This document shows positions 1 to 9,117 of a stretch of DNA of 64,000 bases, in pieces. The stretch is from Polynucleobacter parvulilacunae (GTDB taxonomy: Bacteria; Pseudomonadota; Gammaproteobacteria; Burkholderiales; Burkholderiaceae). A program made the position numbers and the translations under genes. The notes below the pieces were generated by a model, which saw only the letters and a program-made list of their open reading frames with translations, was not told where the DNA came from and ran no database searches. The DNA lies in the NCBI RefSeq assembly GCF_018881715.1, contig NZ_JACVPW010000002.1:124001-188000 (forward strand), written 5' to 3'. Each line of letters begins with the position of its first letter. The stretch's first letter is position 1.

Positions 1-1159
1 AAAAATAGCGATGTCGAATCTTTTTGCGATCCCAGGTGTATACCAAGTGCGCATCATCACCATCAACAGTAATCAAGTATGGATACGAGAATTCTTTACG
101 CTGAGAATCAGGCAAAGCCTCATCGTCTTCGATTACCTCAACGGTTTGCCATTGCCCTACCTTGGGATCACTCATCAGCAGGACCAAACGATAGCGGCCA
201 TTTTCAATATTATTTAAGACCAAAATACGTGCGCCGCTTTTTAGGGCTAGCCCAGCAACAGCGGAATTCGGATTAGCAATCGCTAAATCTTCTGACTGTT
301 GCCAACTTTGACCCGCATTTTGGGTGTGGCTCACAGGAATTTGTTTTGGCAATCCGGAGCTGCGCGTTTGCCGGAAATAGGCGCTGGCATCCTGATCGTC
401 ATTTACAAATACCAAGGGCTGAATAGCACTGCGCCCAGAGCTCATGCGACGTTTATCGATTACCCGTCCCGCATCGACCCTCAGAAATTCTCCAAATCGC
501 CCTATCCACTCATGATACGCAGGTATACCCAAGAGTCCGTCGGTATAGGCAACACCGGGAGATTTAACAAGGGTGCTTAAGTTAAGTAAAGGTGAGCTAA
601 TGAGGCGCTGCGGATTGCTCCACGTTAAACCCTCATCATCCGAAGTGATTGCAGAAATTGAACTGCCCGCCCAGCCGCCTATAGAAACCGTCACAAAAAA
701 TAATTGCATACGGCCATCTGCCAATCTAGCGGGAACAGGATTGCCCAGCTTGGCAATATAGCGTGACAAGCCCCGCTCTGCGCCAATGCGATCCATTACA
801 ACCGTAGGCGCACTCCAGTTTGCAGACTTCGCGTCATACACAGAGCTATAGATAGATACGTCAGCAGCGCCTTCACGACTTCCAGAAAACCAAAATGCAC
901 GTACTGCGCCGTCATTGAGCGCAATCAGAGATGCAGCATGCACGGAGGGCATGCCCGTATCAGGCAGCCAATTAGATTGAGGCGTGGGTGTGCTGACTTT
1001 TATTAAAGGGATTACTTTGGCGCTTATAGACTCGTCAAGCTGTTCATTAACAGGAGATGGAGAAACCACAAATGGCACCCACACCGGACGACTATCTATG
1101 TGTAGAAAGCCAATCACCGCAGCCAGCAATAAAAAACAAAGGGCAATGACTCGACTCAT
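1..1159 (-). CDS. Sialidase-like (BNR/Asp-box) protein, 3' end beyond window
   Basis: The reading frame opens with ATG at 1159-1157 and stays open to base 1, so the C-terminus is cut by the window edge, probably by only a few codons. The N-terminus has one hydrophobic segment (AVIGFL region, residues 3-20), suggesting a signal anchor or export. The body carries sialidase-type repeats: SxDxGxTW-like SDDEGLTW and TQNAGQSW, RDxR-like and FxSGSREG elements, and an ending close to VYTWDRKKIRH. The family folds as a six-bladed beta-propeller that hydrolyses or binds glycans. The start overlaps the stop of the upstream glycosyltransferase gene by ATGA, so the two are translationally coupled and may act on the same cell-surface glycan. 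The substrate cannot be told; many such proteins are not true sialidases. Confidence 0.8.
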   Translation of the reverse strand, partial: MSRVIALCFLLLAAVIGFLHIDSRPVWVPFVVSPSPVNEQLDESISAKVIPLIKVSTPTPQSNWLPDTGMPSVHAASLIALNDGAVRAFWFSGSREGAADVSIYSSVYDAKSANWSAPTVVMDRIGAERGLSRYIAKLGNPVPARLADGRMQLFFVTVSIGGWAGSSISAITSDDEGLTWSNPQRLISSPLLNLSTLVKSPGVAYTDGLLGIPAYHEWIGRFGEFLRVDAGRVIDKRRMSSGRSAIQPLVFVNDDQDASAYFRQTRSSGLPKQIPVSHTQNAGQSWQQSEDLAIANPNSAVAGLALKSGARILVLNNIENGRYRLVLLMSDPKVGQWQTVEVIEDDEALPDSQRKEFSYPYLITVDGDDAHLVYTWDRKKIRHRYF

Positions 1160-2877
1160 CTACAAACATCCTTTTGGTTTGATAAATCCGGATTAGAGGC
1201 TGGAGTAGAAACCAAATACTCAGTAACAAATAAATACTTTCCAATCTGCCCCATCAACATTTGTTGAATTTCTTCATTGGAGTGACGCGCCCTCATCTCC
1301 ATTCTTTGCCCAACAATCTGACAAGAATCACAAAGAGTAGGCTGAATACCTAATGGTGCATGCACTGCTACCAGCGGATAAGTGGACACCAGGGTTGCAC
1401 TATCAGCAGCATCTTTTGCCAAATACCCATGCAGTTTTGCGCCCGGAATTAATAAACGATATTCCTCATCCTTAGCGCGATAGTCGCACGGAATCCAAAC
1501 ATCTTTATCTTGTAACTGAGCAATCGTTTCTGCGGAGTAGCGCCCTAAGCTCCCCTCTAGTGGAGCAAGACTGCTGGTTAAGGCGCAATAGACTAAAAAG
1601 CAAGCCGCTAAAGAAAAGGTTTTGGTGAGGGTTCGCTTCAATAAACCAAGCAAGACAAGCACAATTCCTGCCAACATCAAAACCCAATGGCAATTGGAGT
1701 AAGTCCAAGCGCCTGCATCTCCCATGAATTGTGAAAGCTGCAGATTGATGCCAATCCAAAGCAAGATCGATAACACTAGCAACTGCAAAAACAAAGCAAT
1801 CCTAAATCCCCATAAAGGCAATCTATCCCAATACAAGGCAATCAGCGCAGCAAAGGCCGGCATTACAGGTAAGAGATAGCGACCAGAGCGCTGGCTAGGC
1901 AAGCTAAATACGATGAAGAATGCAGCAATCAATAAGAGCAAAAGAACTTCTTCAAGGTTAAGAAAACGGCGTTTGTGCCAGCACTGAATCAAAGCGGAAA
2001 TCAACACAACACTAAATAATCCGGCATTGGCAATCGTAGTGAGTATTAAGAGCCATATGCTGTCACCACCCCGTAGCATATCCATCAAGTAATTGGACTG
2101 ACGCGCGGCAAACTTACCAGCATTCTCACCAATAACGAATTCTTTCCAAACGGCTTCTGGGTTTGGATCCATAGCAAACCACACGGCAAATACGCCAAGG
2201 GCAAGTACGGCAATCATAATTACTTTATAGAGATCTTTGAGCAGCACTTGCGAAATACTCCACCGACGCCAGCGCCAGTAATAGAGTCCCAAAGCAAATG
2301 AGGCTGGAGCAATGTAAGCGAACGATTTTGCAAATAGAGCAAAACCCAAGCAGACACCTGCAAAGAGCGGGAAAAAGAATTTAGACTCAAATGCACTCTT
2401 GCCCCAATACAAGATTGCAAAGAATGGGAGCGAAATCCAAAATACTTCTGGCGGATCTGCCAAGAAGGGTCGACCGTAACGATAGGTTGCAAAAAAAGAA
2501 AGCCAAACTAAAGCTGCCAGTAATCCAGTTTGGGTTTTGCCACTGAAACGACGCACCGCCAAAAATAAGAAAAATGCTGTGAGCGCTGTATATAAAACAC
2601 TGGGCCAACGCAAGTTAGCTAGAGTCCATTCGCTTGCCCATTGGGTACTAGCAATACCCTGCCAAAAAATGAGTGGGGGTTTCGTGTTTTTGATGCCATC
2701 CATTTGCGATTGGAGCGGTAGCCAGTGCCCCGTATCTGCAGTCATGCGCACAATATGCATATAGGGGTATTCGTCCCCATTTTTAGGGGCAAATCGGCTA
2801 TCCAAACCATAAAGATAGGTAAATATACCTAAAAGCAGTATTAATAAGGCGGAACGATAAGAAAATGTACTTCGCAT
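1156..2877 (-). CDS. Family-39 (ArnT/PMT-type) membrane glycosyltransferase
   Basis: A 573-residue polytopic protein. It starts with a signal-anchor helix, followed by a periplasmic loop containing the acidic pair of FAPKNGDEYPYM (about residues 29-40), then roughly ten hydrophobic helices and a soluble C-terminal domain from about residue 450. This is the layout of GT39 enzymes of the ArnT/PMT group, which move a sugar from a polyprenyl-phosphate donor to lipid A or protein on the periplasmic side. The acidic pair in the first loop is the known catalytic position of the family. It is the first gene of a two-gene minus-strand unit with the sialidase-like gene (ATGA overlap). Donor and acceptor are unknown; the aminoarabinose genes that would make this a real ArnT are not in the window. 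Confidence 0.85.
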   Translation of the reverse strand: MRSTFSYRSALLILLLGIFTYLYGLDSRFAPKNGDEYPYMHIVRMTADTGHWLPLQSQMDGIKNTKPPLIFWQGIASTQWASEWTLANLRWPSVLYTALTAFFLFLAVRRFSGKTQTGLLAALVWLSFFATYRYGRPFLADPPEVFWISLPFFAILYWGKSAFESKFFFPLFAGVCLGFALFAKSFAYIAPASFALGLYYWRWRRWSISQVLLKDLYKVIMIAVLALGVFAVWFAMDPNPEAVWKEFVIGENAGKFAARQSNYLMDMLRGGDSIWLLILTTIANAGLFSVVLISALIQCWHKRRFLNLEEVLLLLLIAAFFIVFSLPSQRSGRYLLPVMPAFAALIALYWDRLPLWGFRIALFLQLLVLSILLWIGINLQLSQFMGDAGAWTYSNCHWVLMLAGIVLVLLGLLKRTLTKTFSLAACFLVYCALTSSLAPLEGSLGRYSAETIAQLQDKDVWIPCDYRAKDEEYRLLIPGAKLHGYLAKDAADSATLVSTYPLVAVHAPLGIQPTLCDSCQIVGQRMEMRARHSNEEIQQMLMGQIGKYLFVTEYLVSTPASNPDLSNQKDVCR

Positions 2878-3058
2878 TCCTATAGTTTATAGGGCTTACT
2901 AGAAACTCGAATAAAAATGGCAATAACTAGATTTTCGAATGAGCTTATAAAAAATGTGTATCAAATGAGTGCCCTTTTCGAGCACATTCTTGATTAAGAT
3001 GCTAGCAAAGCAATATGTAATTTATTACCCAGAACTATTCTGAACGGAGACAGATTTT

Positions 3059-3394
3059 ATGCGAGCACAGTTTTTGAAACCCGCAGCCTTATTGTCAATT
3101 CTTATTGGCATAAGTTATTGGAGCGGAAGCGCTCTTGCCCAAAATGCCGATGCAAGCAATTTATACAAACGTGGTCTAGCTGCCACTTGCGCAAACTGTC
3201 ACGGAACTGATGGTAAAGGCGTTGTTAATGGCAGCATGCCATTGATCAACAATCTCACCAGCGAACAAATGCTCACTCAACTGAAAGCATTTAAATCTGG
3301 CGCACGCGAAGGCACCATCATGCCGCAATTAGCCAAGGGCTACACAGACGAGCAACTCGAAACTATCGCCAATCAACTTGGCAAGAAACAATAA
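3059..3394 (+). CDS. fccA: Cytochrome c subunit of flavocytochrome c sulfide dehydrogenase
   Basis: A 111-residue precursor with a Sec signal peptide (residues 1-27, cleavage after SALA) and one class I cytochrome c domain. The haem attachment site is CANCH at about residues 43-47, and a likely axial Met lies in TIMPQL at about residue 93. It has a single haem, so it is shorter than the dihaem Allochromatium FccA. It lies 11 bases before fccB with a GGAGAC ribosome site upstream, so it should carry electrons from the flavoprotein that oxidises sulfide in the periplasm. A SoxF/SoxE-type pair would look much the same; no other sox genes are seen here. Confidence 0.9.
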   Translation: MRAQFLKPAALLSILIGISYWSGSALAQNADASNLYKRGLAATCANCHGTDGKGVVNGSMPLINNLTSEQMLTQLKAFKSGAREGTIMPQLAKGYTDEQLETIANQLGKKQ

Positions 3395-3405
3395 GGAAGC
3401 ACATC

Positions 3406-4680
3406 ATGGATCGTAGACACTTTATTGGGAACAGCGCAGCTGCCCTCGGTTTACTTGCAGGCTTCTCAGGTCAAGCACGAGCTAACTTACAAAAAGCAGA
3501 AATCCTCGTTATTGGCGGTGGATATGGTGGTGCTACAGCCGCCAAATATTTACGCCTATTTTCAAATAACACCGCAAACGTCACTCTGATTGAACCCAAC
3601 ACATCTTTTATTTCCTGCCCAATGTCCAACTTAGTCATTGGTGGATCACGTAGCTTAGCGGAAATTACCTCTCCTTATGACACCCTTAGCAAACGTCATG
3701 GCATCAAGATTATTCAAGACAGCGTTGCTAGCATTGATCCAGACAAGAAAACCGTTAAGTTAGCCTCTGGAAAAACGTTGCGTTACGACAAGGCCGTGGT
3801 GTCACCTGGTGTATCACTCAACTTTAAGAGCGTTGAAGGTCTTGCTCAAGCCAATAAGGATGGTGTGACTTTGCAAGCATGGAAGGCTGGGCCAGAAACA
3901 GTTGCACTACATAAGCAAATAGCTGCTATGCGCGCAGGTGGTACTTTTGCAATTAGCATTCCTGAGGCCCCTTACCGCTGCCCTCCAGGCCCTTATGAGC
4001 GTGCCTGTCAAGTAGCGAACTACCTTAAGCAACACAATCCTACCGGTAAAGTACTTATTCTGGATGCCAATCAAGATATCACATCCAAGGGCGCACTATT
4101 TAAAAAGGTGTGGGCTGAACAGTACGCCGGAATTATTGAGTACCGTCCAAAAAGCAATGTCGTAGGTGTTGACGCCAAAACAAAAACCCTCAAACTCGAA
4201 GTTGAGGACGACGTGAAGGCAGATGTCCTTAATGTCTTGCCGCAAATGAGCGCAGGTGAAATTGCTATCAAAACTGGACTAGCGAACTCTAATGGTCGTT
4301 GGGTCAACGTCAATTTCCTAAACTTCGAATCCACTGCACAAAAAGATATTCATGTTTTAGGAGACTCGATTCAGGTGGCATACGCAATGCCCAAGTCTGG
4401 TCATATGGCTAACCAACATGCCAAAGTGGCAGCTGCAGCAATCGTGGCAGAACTCAGTGGCTGGGAAGTAAATCCTGCCCCCGTACTCACCAACACCTGC
4501 TATAGCTTTGTAAATGACCGAGAAGTGGTTCACGTCGCTAGCGTCCACCAGTACATTGCTGCCGAAAAAACCTTCAAGCCAGTTCCGGGATCGGGAGGCC
4601 TCTCTCCAGCGCCCTCTACCTTAGAGGGCGTATATGCCTGGGGTTGGGCTCACAATATTTGGGCAGATAGCTTGGGTTGA
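3406..4680 (+). CDS. fccB: Flavoprotein subunit of flavocytochrome c sulfide dehydrogenase
   Basis: A 424-residue protein opening with a Tat-type leader (DRRHFIGNSAAALGLLAGF), as expected for a cofactor-loaded periplasmic flavoprotein. A FAD-binding GGGYGGATAA follows at about residues 37-46, then the pyridine nucleotide-disulfide reductase fold and the family's C-terminal flavin-binding segment ending in GWAHNIWADSLG. Cysteines in PYRCPPGPYERAC and NTCYSF lie where the redox-active cysteines of FccB are expected. It would oxidise sulfide to sulfur or polysulfide and pass electrons to FccA. It is co-transcribed with fccA and followed at once by a strong hairpin terminator. Confidence 0.9.
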   Translation: MDRRHFIGNSAAALGLLAGFSGQARANLQKAEILVIGGGYGGATAAKYLRLFSNNTANVTLIEPNTSFISCPMSNLVIGGSRSLAEITSPYDTLSKRHGIKIIQDSVASIDPDKKTVKLASGKTLRYDKAVVSPGVSLNFKSVEGLAQANKDGVTLQAWKAGPETVALHKQIAAMRAGGTFAISIPEAPYRCPPGPYERACQVANYLKQHNPTGKVLILDANQDITSKGALFKKVWAEQYAGIIEYRPKSNVVGVDAKTKTLKLEVEDDVKADVLNVLPQMSAGEIAIKTGLANSNGRWVNVNFLNFESTAQKDIHVLGDSIQVAYAMPKSGHMANQHAKVAAAAIVAELSGWEVNPAPVLTNTCYSFVNDREVVHVASVHQYIAAEKTFKPVPGSGGLSPAPSTLEGVYAWGWAHNIWADSLG

Positions 4681-4696
4681 CCTAAGTCAACACTTC

Positions 4697-4730
4697 AAAA
4701 AAAAGGGGCCTGAGTGCCTCTTTTTTTGTT
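4697..4730 (+). terminator. Rho-independent terminator after fccAB
   Basis: An A-rich arm AAAAAAAGGGGC pairs with GCCTCTTTTTTT across a short loop, with one G-T pair, and ends in a run of seven T. It lies 17 bases after the fccB stop and closes the fccAB operon. Confidence 0.85.
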
Positions 4731-4785
4731 TATATGCCACTATAGATACCTATACTGTGCAGAATAAATAAAAACTGGAGGCTTT

Positions 4786-5244
4786 ATGAATATGACCCCT
4801 ACCTCACCAAAAGACGCATCAAAGCTGGAGGATGCCATTGAAAAATGGACTGTTCCGATTGGTAACTTGTTTGTCTCTTTATTTCATCGAATTGCGCTTT
4901 TTGGAATTGGTGCTGCAACCGTATGGTCAGCAGCCGTTGCCTTTCTCGGAATGGTACACAAGGGATCTGCATCGATTGAAGATCTGCTCTTGCTTTTTAT
5001 CTATCTAGAAATTGGTGCAATGGTTGGTATTTACTTCAAAACCAACCATATGCCGGTACGCTTTTTGATCTACGTAGCGATCACTGCAGTCACTCGCCTC
5101 ATTATTGACTTAGTCAATACCAAGCATGAGGCAGACTTGCCCATTCTCTATATGGGCTTGACCATCCTCATACTTGCGTTAGCCAATGCCGTAGTACGCT
5201 ACGCGTCCTTTAAGTTCCCTAGTAGAGGCGGGGAGAGCGAGTAG
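4786..5244 (+). CDS. PsiE-family inner membrane protein
   Basis: 152 residues with four hydrophobic helices (about residues 25-55, 65-80, 90-110 and 120-140). The IEDLLLLFIYLEIGAMVGIYF and HMPVRFLIYVAITAVTR segments are typical of the PsiE family (phosphate-starvation-inducible protein E). The molecular function of PsiE is unknown. A good ribosome site (CTGGAGG) precedes the ATG. I saw no PhoB box in the 100 bases upstream, so phosphate control is not supported here. Its 3' end overlaps the convergent TAXI gene by 26 bases. Confidence 0.8.
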   Translation: MNMTPTSPKDASKLEDAIEKWTVPIGNLFVSLFHRIALFGIGAATVWSAAVAFLGMVHKGSASIEDLLLLFIYLEIGAMVGIYFKTNHMPVRFLIYVAITAVTRLIIDLVNTKHEADLPILYMGLTILILALANAVVRYASFKFPSRGGESE

Positions 5245-6667
5245 CACTTAATAAATCTGGGTCAACACCCATATCGAATTGATAGGGGTGTTCACCCCTA
5301 TTTAAACAGCTACGTACGTAATCAATACTGGTTCGCAAAGCATAGTAATCACTGGACAGGCCTTTCGAGATTTTGATATTTAAGGCCTGATTCTCAAGTG
5401 CATTAAGCCTCTTCAGATACTCATCACGCTGTTGATCATCAAAGCCATTTAACAACTCTTGTTCCAAGGACTTTAAGGCACTATATAAGCGATTAATTTT
5501 GTTTTGCATCCTCCTTCTACGAAAGCTCGGCAATGCTTGCAAAAGAGGATAGGAGATGATTAAAAACGGCAGAACAATAAATACAATATGGTTTACCAAC
5601 TCAGCAAGCCAAAATGGCAGGTGCGAAAGTAAAGTGACCATAAAAGGACTTCTGTTCTTTTCATATTGAATTGCAATGGGGCTTTCTGGAAGCATTGTAT
5701 TTTTGAACGATGGGAACTCTCCACGCTCGGCGAAAAAAGTCGCCTTACCATTGATCTCTCTTGCAGCCTCTAGAAATAAAAACTGAATGGCCGGATGCAT
5801 ACGATCATCAATCAACAGATTGGTGGTCGTAGCTAACAATTCAATATCCTGATTAGGGAAGTTGCGCTTTAAATCAAATGCGCCCTCAGGCACTTTTAAA
5901 ACTGTGAGATAAGGTATCAATTTTGTATAAGCGCCAGCCCGCCCAAATGTAGCGATATTTAAATTAGGATTCTTTAATAAGGCTTGAACATTGGACGAAT
6001 AGAAGGTATCAACCATAAAGACACCATCAATCTCACCCTTCTCCAGAGCGTCAACCGCTTTACCCCCGGGAAGATTTACAAAATTAACTCCAGGATCAAA
6101 GCCTGATAAATGAAGAAGTCTGATGGCCTGCGCGTACGTTCCACTGCCCTTAAGACCGATGGAGATTTTTTTATTAAGGAAGTACTTAAATTTGCTATCT
6201 ACCGCCTGAAACTCTTTTGAATTTAATTCTGGACCTCGATAAAAAAACCAGATTGGATCATAAGCAATGACACCAAGGGAATGGATGCCCGTGACGTCAT
6301 TAGTTGATACAACCCCTGCCTGCACAAATGCAGCTTGCAAAGGATCATTACGATCAGATAAGCGATCTATATTTTCTTGTGCTCCATTTGTAGGAACCAG
6401 CTCCAGGGTAATGCCTTTTTTGGCAAAGTACTCCGCATACTCTTTGCCGAGAATTTCATTGGAACTACCAACCGTTCCGGTTGCCATCATTACATGATTT
6501 GGGGGCGGCGGATCCGCATAAATCCCGATACCCAACAAAAGCACTATTAGGAAAATCAATATCGGCCAAGTCTCTTGCAAAAACTGGGTGAAATCCGTCC
6601 ACCCCTCTTGAATACTCTCCGAGAGGCCTAGAAAGGTTTCTTTAACATTTTCTTTAAAACTTGCCAT
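5219..6667 (-). CDS. Membrane-tethered TAXI-family TRAP solute-binding protein
   Basis: A 482-residue protein with a transmembrane helix at about residues 32-50, a periplasmic binding domain of the TAXI type (about 60-340, including TGTVGSSNEILGKEYAEYF and LKGSGTYAQAIRLL), a second helix near 355-380, and a cytoplasmic or coiled C-terminal tail of about 100 residues rich in Leu, Glu and Arg. Ordinary TAXI proteins are free periplasmic receptors for TRAP transporters. This one is anchored at both ends of its binding domain, and no TRAP permease gene is nearby. It may therefore sense a ligand rather than feed a transporter. The ligand is unknown. Confidence 0.8.
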   Translation of the reverse strand: MASFKENVKETFLGLSESIQEGWTDFTQFLQETWPILIFLIVLLLGIGIYADPPPPNHVMMATGTVGSSNEILGKEYAEYFAKKGITLELVPTNGAQENIDRLSDRNDPLQAAFVQAGVVSTNDVTGIHSLGVIAYDPIWFFYRGPELNSKEFQAVDSKFKYFLNKKISIGLKGSGTYAQAIRLLHLSGFDPGVNFVNLPGGKAVDALEKGEIDGVFMVDTFYSSNVQALLKNPNLNIATFGRAGAYTKLIPYLTVLKVPEGAFDLKRNFPNQDIELLATTTNLLIDDRMHPAIQFLFLEAAREINGKATFFAERGEFPSFKNTMLPESPIAIQYEKNRSPFMVTLLSHLPFWLAELVNHIVFIVLPFLIISYPLLQALPSFRRRRMQNKINRLYSALKSLEQELLNGFDDQQRDEYLKRLNALENQALNIKISKGLSSDYYALRTSIDYVRSCLNRGEHPYQFDMGVDPDLLSATRSPRLY

Positions 6668-6753
6668 ACTCTACCGATCAGCAATTTTGGACAAAGCTAA
6701 TGATAATGTGCTTATTCATATTCTTTTAATTAGCTTTTTAACACTCTTAAACC

Positions 6754-7455
6754 ATGATTACTATCAGAAAATCCCAAGAACGAGGCTATGCTGACCACGG
6801 CTGGCTTAAAAGCTTTCACTCATTCTCTTTTGCTGGCTACCATGACCCGCGTTTTATGGGCTGGGGGAACCTCCGGGTAATTAACGAGGATCGAGTTGCT
6901 GCGGGGATGGGTTTTGGCAAACATGGCCATCGTAATATGGAAATTATTAGCTACGTTCTCTCGGGTGAATTGGCGCATGAAGACAGCATGGGGAATGTCA
7001 AAGGGATTCCTCCTGGAGATGTTCAGCGCATGAGCGCAGGCAGCGGAGTAACTCATAGCGAGTTCAATCACGCCAAAGATCAAACCACTCATTTTTTGCA
7101 AATCTGGATTGAGCCCAATGTTTTAGAGATAGCCCCAGACTATGAGCAAAAAACCATTCCGGTAATCGAAAAGGATGGGAAGTTGCGTCTTATTGCCTCC
7201 CCCGAGGGAAAAAATGGTGCCGTCAAAATTCATGCGGATGCCAAGGTATACGCCGGACTCTTCAATGGCCCTCAATCTGCAGCAATTGATCTGGATCCAA
7301 AGAGAAAATACTATGCTCACCTCATCAAGGGGGCGCTCACCATTAATGGCAATGCGCTCAATGGTGGAGACGCCCTGCTAATTGACAATGAATCCAAGCT
7401 TGAAATCAGCAATGGCCTAGATGCAGAAGTGCTGATTTTTGACTTGAGTCATTAA
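6754..7455 (+). CDS. Pirin family protein (cupin)
   Basis: 233 residues with the pirin N-terminal cupin. The metal-binding residues are visible in GKHGHRNMEIISYV (His pair), DSMGN and GSGVTHSEFN (His), which match the H-x-H...H...E pattern. The C-terminal cupin (about 140-233) is less conserved, as in the E. coli YhhW group. Members are cytosolic iron proteins; some show quercetin 2,3-dioxygenase activity, but the physiological role is unsettled. It stands alone on the plus strand, 53 bases before the dehydratase gene, so it may share its transcript. Confidence 0.85.
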   Translation: MITIRKSQERGYADHGWLKSFHSFSFAGYHDPRFMGWGNLRVINEDRVAAGMGFGKHGHRNMEIISYVLSGELAHEDSMGNVKGIPPGDVQRMSAGSGVTHSEFNHAKDQTTHFLQIWIEPNVLEIAPDYEQKTIPVIEKDGKLRLIASPEGKNGAVKIHADAKVYAGLFNGPQSAAIDLDPKRKYYAHLIKGALTINGNALNGGDALLIDNESKLEISNGLDAEVLIFDLSH

Positions 7456-7508
7456 ATATTGCCTCACCTAAGCATACGATCAATTATCGCCCTTAAATCT
7501 TTAAGATC

Positions 7509-9056
7509 ATGATTGAAACTTCTGAAAAAAAACTCGCTGGCCCAATTATTCGACTCCACCCGAATGACAACATTGTGGTTGCCAGAGTAGATGTAGCCAT
7601 TGGTGCTGAGGTCCCAAGCGAGAATTTCACAAGCCGCAGTCAAGTGCCTGCTGGCTATAAGATTGCCGCCAAGAAAATTCTTAAGGGTGAACCCATCCTC
7701 AAATATAACGTGATAGTAGGTTTTGCCAATACGGATATCGAGGCTGGCACTATGGTTCATAGTCACAATACTGAGTTTCGGGAGTTTGATCGTGACTATG
7801 CTTACGCAAGCGAATACAAACCAACTCCATTATTACCAGAGTCCGAACGCGCCACTTTCCAAGGCTATGTCAGACCCAATGGAAAAGTAGGAACGCGTAA
7901 TTTTATTGGCATACTTTCCACCGTAAACTGTTCAGCAACTGTTGTTAATCGAATTGCGGATTGGTTTACCCCAGAACGACTCAAAGATTTCCCCAATGTC
8001 GATGGTGTAGTGGCATTTAGTCACGACATCGGTTGCGGCATGGAAATGAGTGGTGAGCCTATGGAGTTACTGCGACGGACTATGGCAGGCTATGCACGCC
8101 ACCCCAACCTAGCAGCCGCCCTCATTGTTGGCCTTGGTTGCGAACGCAATCAACTCAAAGGTTTGATGGAACAAGAAGACTTGGTTGCGGGCACCAATCT
8201 TCATACCTTCATCATGCAAGAATCTGGCGGCACGCGCAAAACTATTGAAGCGGGAATTGAGGCAGTCAAGGCGCTACTTCCAGAGGCCAATAAAGCAAAA
8301 CGTGAAACAGTTTCTGCTAGCCACCTGTGCGTTGGCTTGCAATGCGGTGGCTCAGATGGTTTTTCCTCCATCACAGCAAATCCTGCCTTAGGTGCGGCAA
8401 TTGATATCTTGTCTCGTCATGGTGGCACAGGAATACTTTCGGAAACGCCTGAGATCTACGGCGTTGAACATACCCTTACCCGCCGAGCTGTAAATAAAGC
8501 GGTGGGTGAGAAACTCATCAAGCGTATTCGTTGGTGGAAAGATGAATACTCCGTTGGCAGAGACGTCCAAATTAATGGCCAAGTAAGTCCTGGAAATCAA
8601 ATCGGCGGTCTAGCCAATATTTTTGAGAAATCATTAGGCTCCTCAATGAAGGGTGGTACAGGGCCATTGATGGAAGTGTACAAATATGCAGAACCAGTGA
8701 ATACCAAAGGTTTTGTATTCATGGATACTCCAGGATTTGATCCCGTGTCTGCCACTGGCCAGATCGCCGGAGGTGCCAACCTCATTGCCTTCACCACCGG
8801 TCGGGGCTCCATGTTTGGCTCTAAGCCGGCCCCTTGCATCAAGTTAGCCACCAATACCCCTATGTATCAACGTCTTACCGAAGACATGGATATCAATTGT
8901 GGGGAAATTTTGGATGGCACCGTCTCGGTTCAGGGGATGGGTCAAAGGATTTTTGAGTTATTCCTGCGCACAGCCTCGGGCGAAGCCTCTAAAAGCGAGC
9001 TCCTGGGCTTGGGCAACTATGAATTTGTTCCCTGGCAAATTGGGGTAATGAGCTAA
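7509..9056 (+). CDS. UxaA/GarD-family sugar-acid dehydratase (altronate dehydratase-like)
   Basis: A 515-residue cytosolic enzyme. The first ~100 residues form a SAF-type domain with the VHSHN motif that binds metal in this family. The rest is the UxaA catalytic part, with conserved cysteines in STVNCSAT, HDIGCGMEMSG, GLGCERNQ and LQCGGSDGFS, and the FMDTPGFDP and FTTGRGS segments. Family members dehydrate altronate, galactarate or related aldonic/aldaric acids to 2-keto-3-deoxy acids using iron. The substrate here cannot be fixed; no uronate pathway genes are adjacent. Confidence 0.85.
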   Translation: MIETSEKKLAGPIIRLHPNDNIVVARVDVAIGAEVPSENFTSRSQVPAGYKIAAKKILKGEPILKYNVIVGFANTDIEAGTMVHSHNTEFREFDRDYAYASEYKPTPLLPESERATFQGYVRPNGKVGTRNFIGILSTVNCSATVVNRIADWFTPERLKDFPNVDGVVAFSHDIGCGMEMSGEPMELLRRTMAGYARHPNLAAALIVGLGCERNQLKGLMEQEDLVAGTNLHTFIMQESGGTRKTIEAGIEAVKALLPEANKAKRETVSASHLCVGLQCGGSDGFSSITANPALGAAIDILSRHGGTGILSETPEIYGVEHTLTRRAVNKAVGEKLIKRIRWWKDEYSVGRDVQINGQVSPGNQIGGLANIFEKSLGSSMKGGTGPLMEVYKYAEPVNTKGFVFMDTPGFDPVSATGQIAGGANLIAFTTGRGSMFGSKPAPCIKLATNTPMYQRLTEDMDINCGEILDGTVSVQGMGQRIFELFLRTASGEASKSELLGLGNYEFVPWQIGVMS

Positions 9057-9117
9057 GAGAACTGTAGAATAAATCCTATTAGCTCAACCCAGATAGAAAC
9101 CAAACTGAAACAGGCTT

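Noticed and set aside
1..1196. Several plus-strand open frames across the left edge
   Set aside because: They lie opposite a single minus-strand sialidase-like frame that runs unbroken from 1159 to the edge and has family motifs.
2941..3058. FNR-like site upstream of fccA (TTGATTAAGATG)
   Set aside because: Only the left half matches; the ATCAA half is absent.
4686..4785. PhoB box for the PsiE-family gene
   Set aside because: No pair of TGTCA-like half-sites with 11-base spacing is present in the upstream region.
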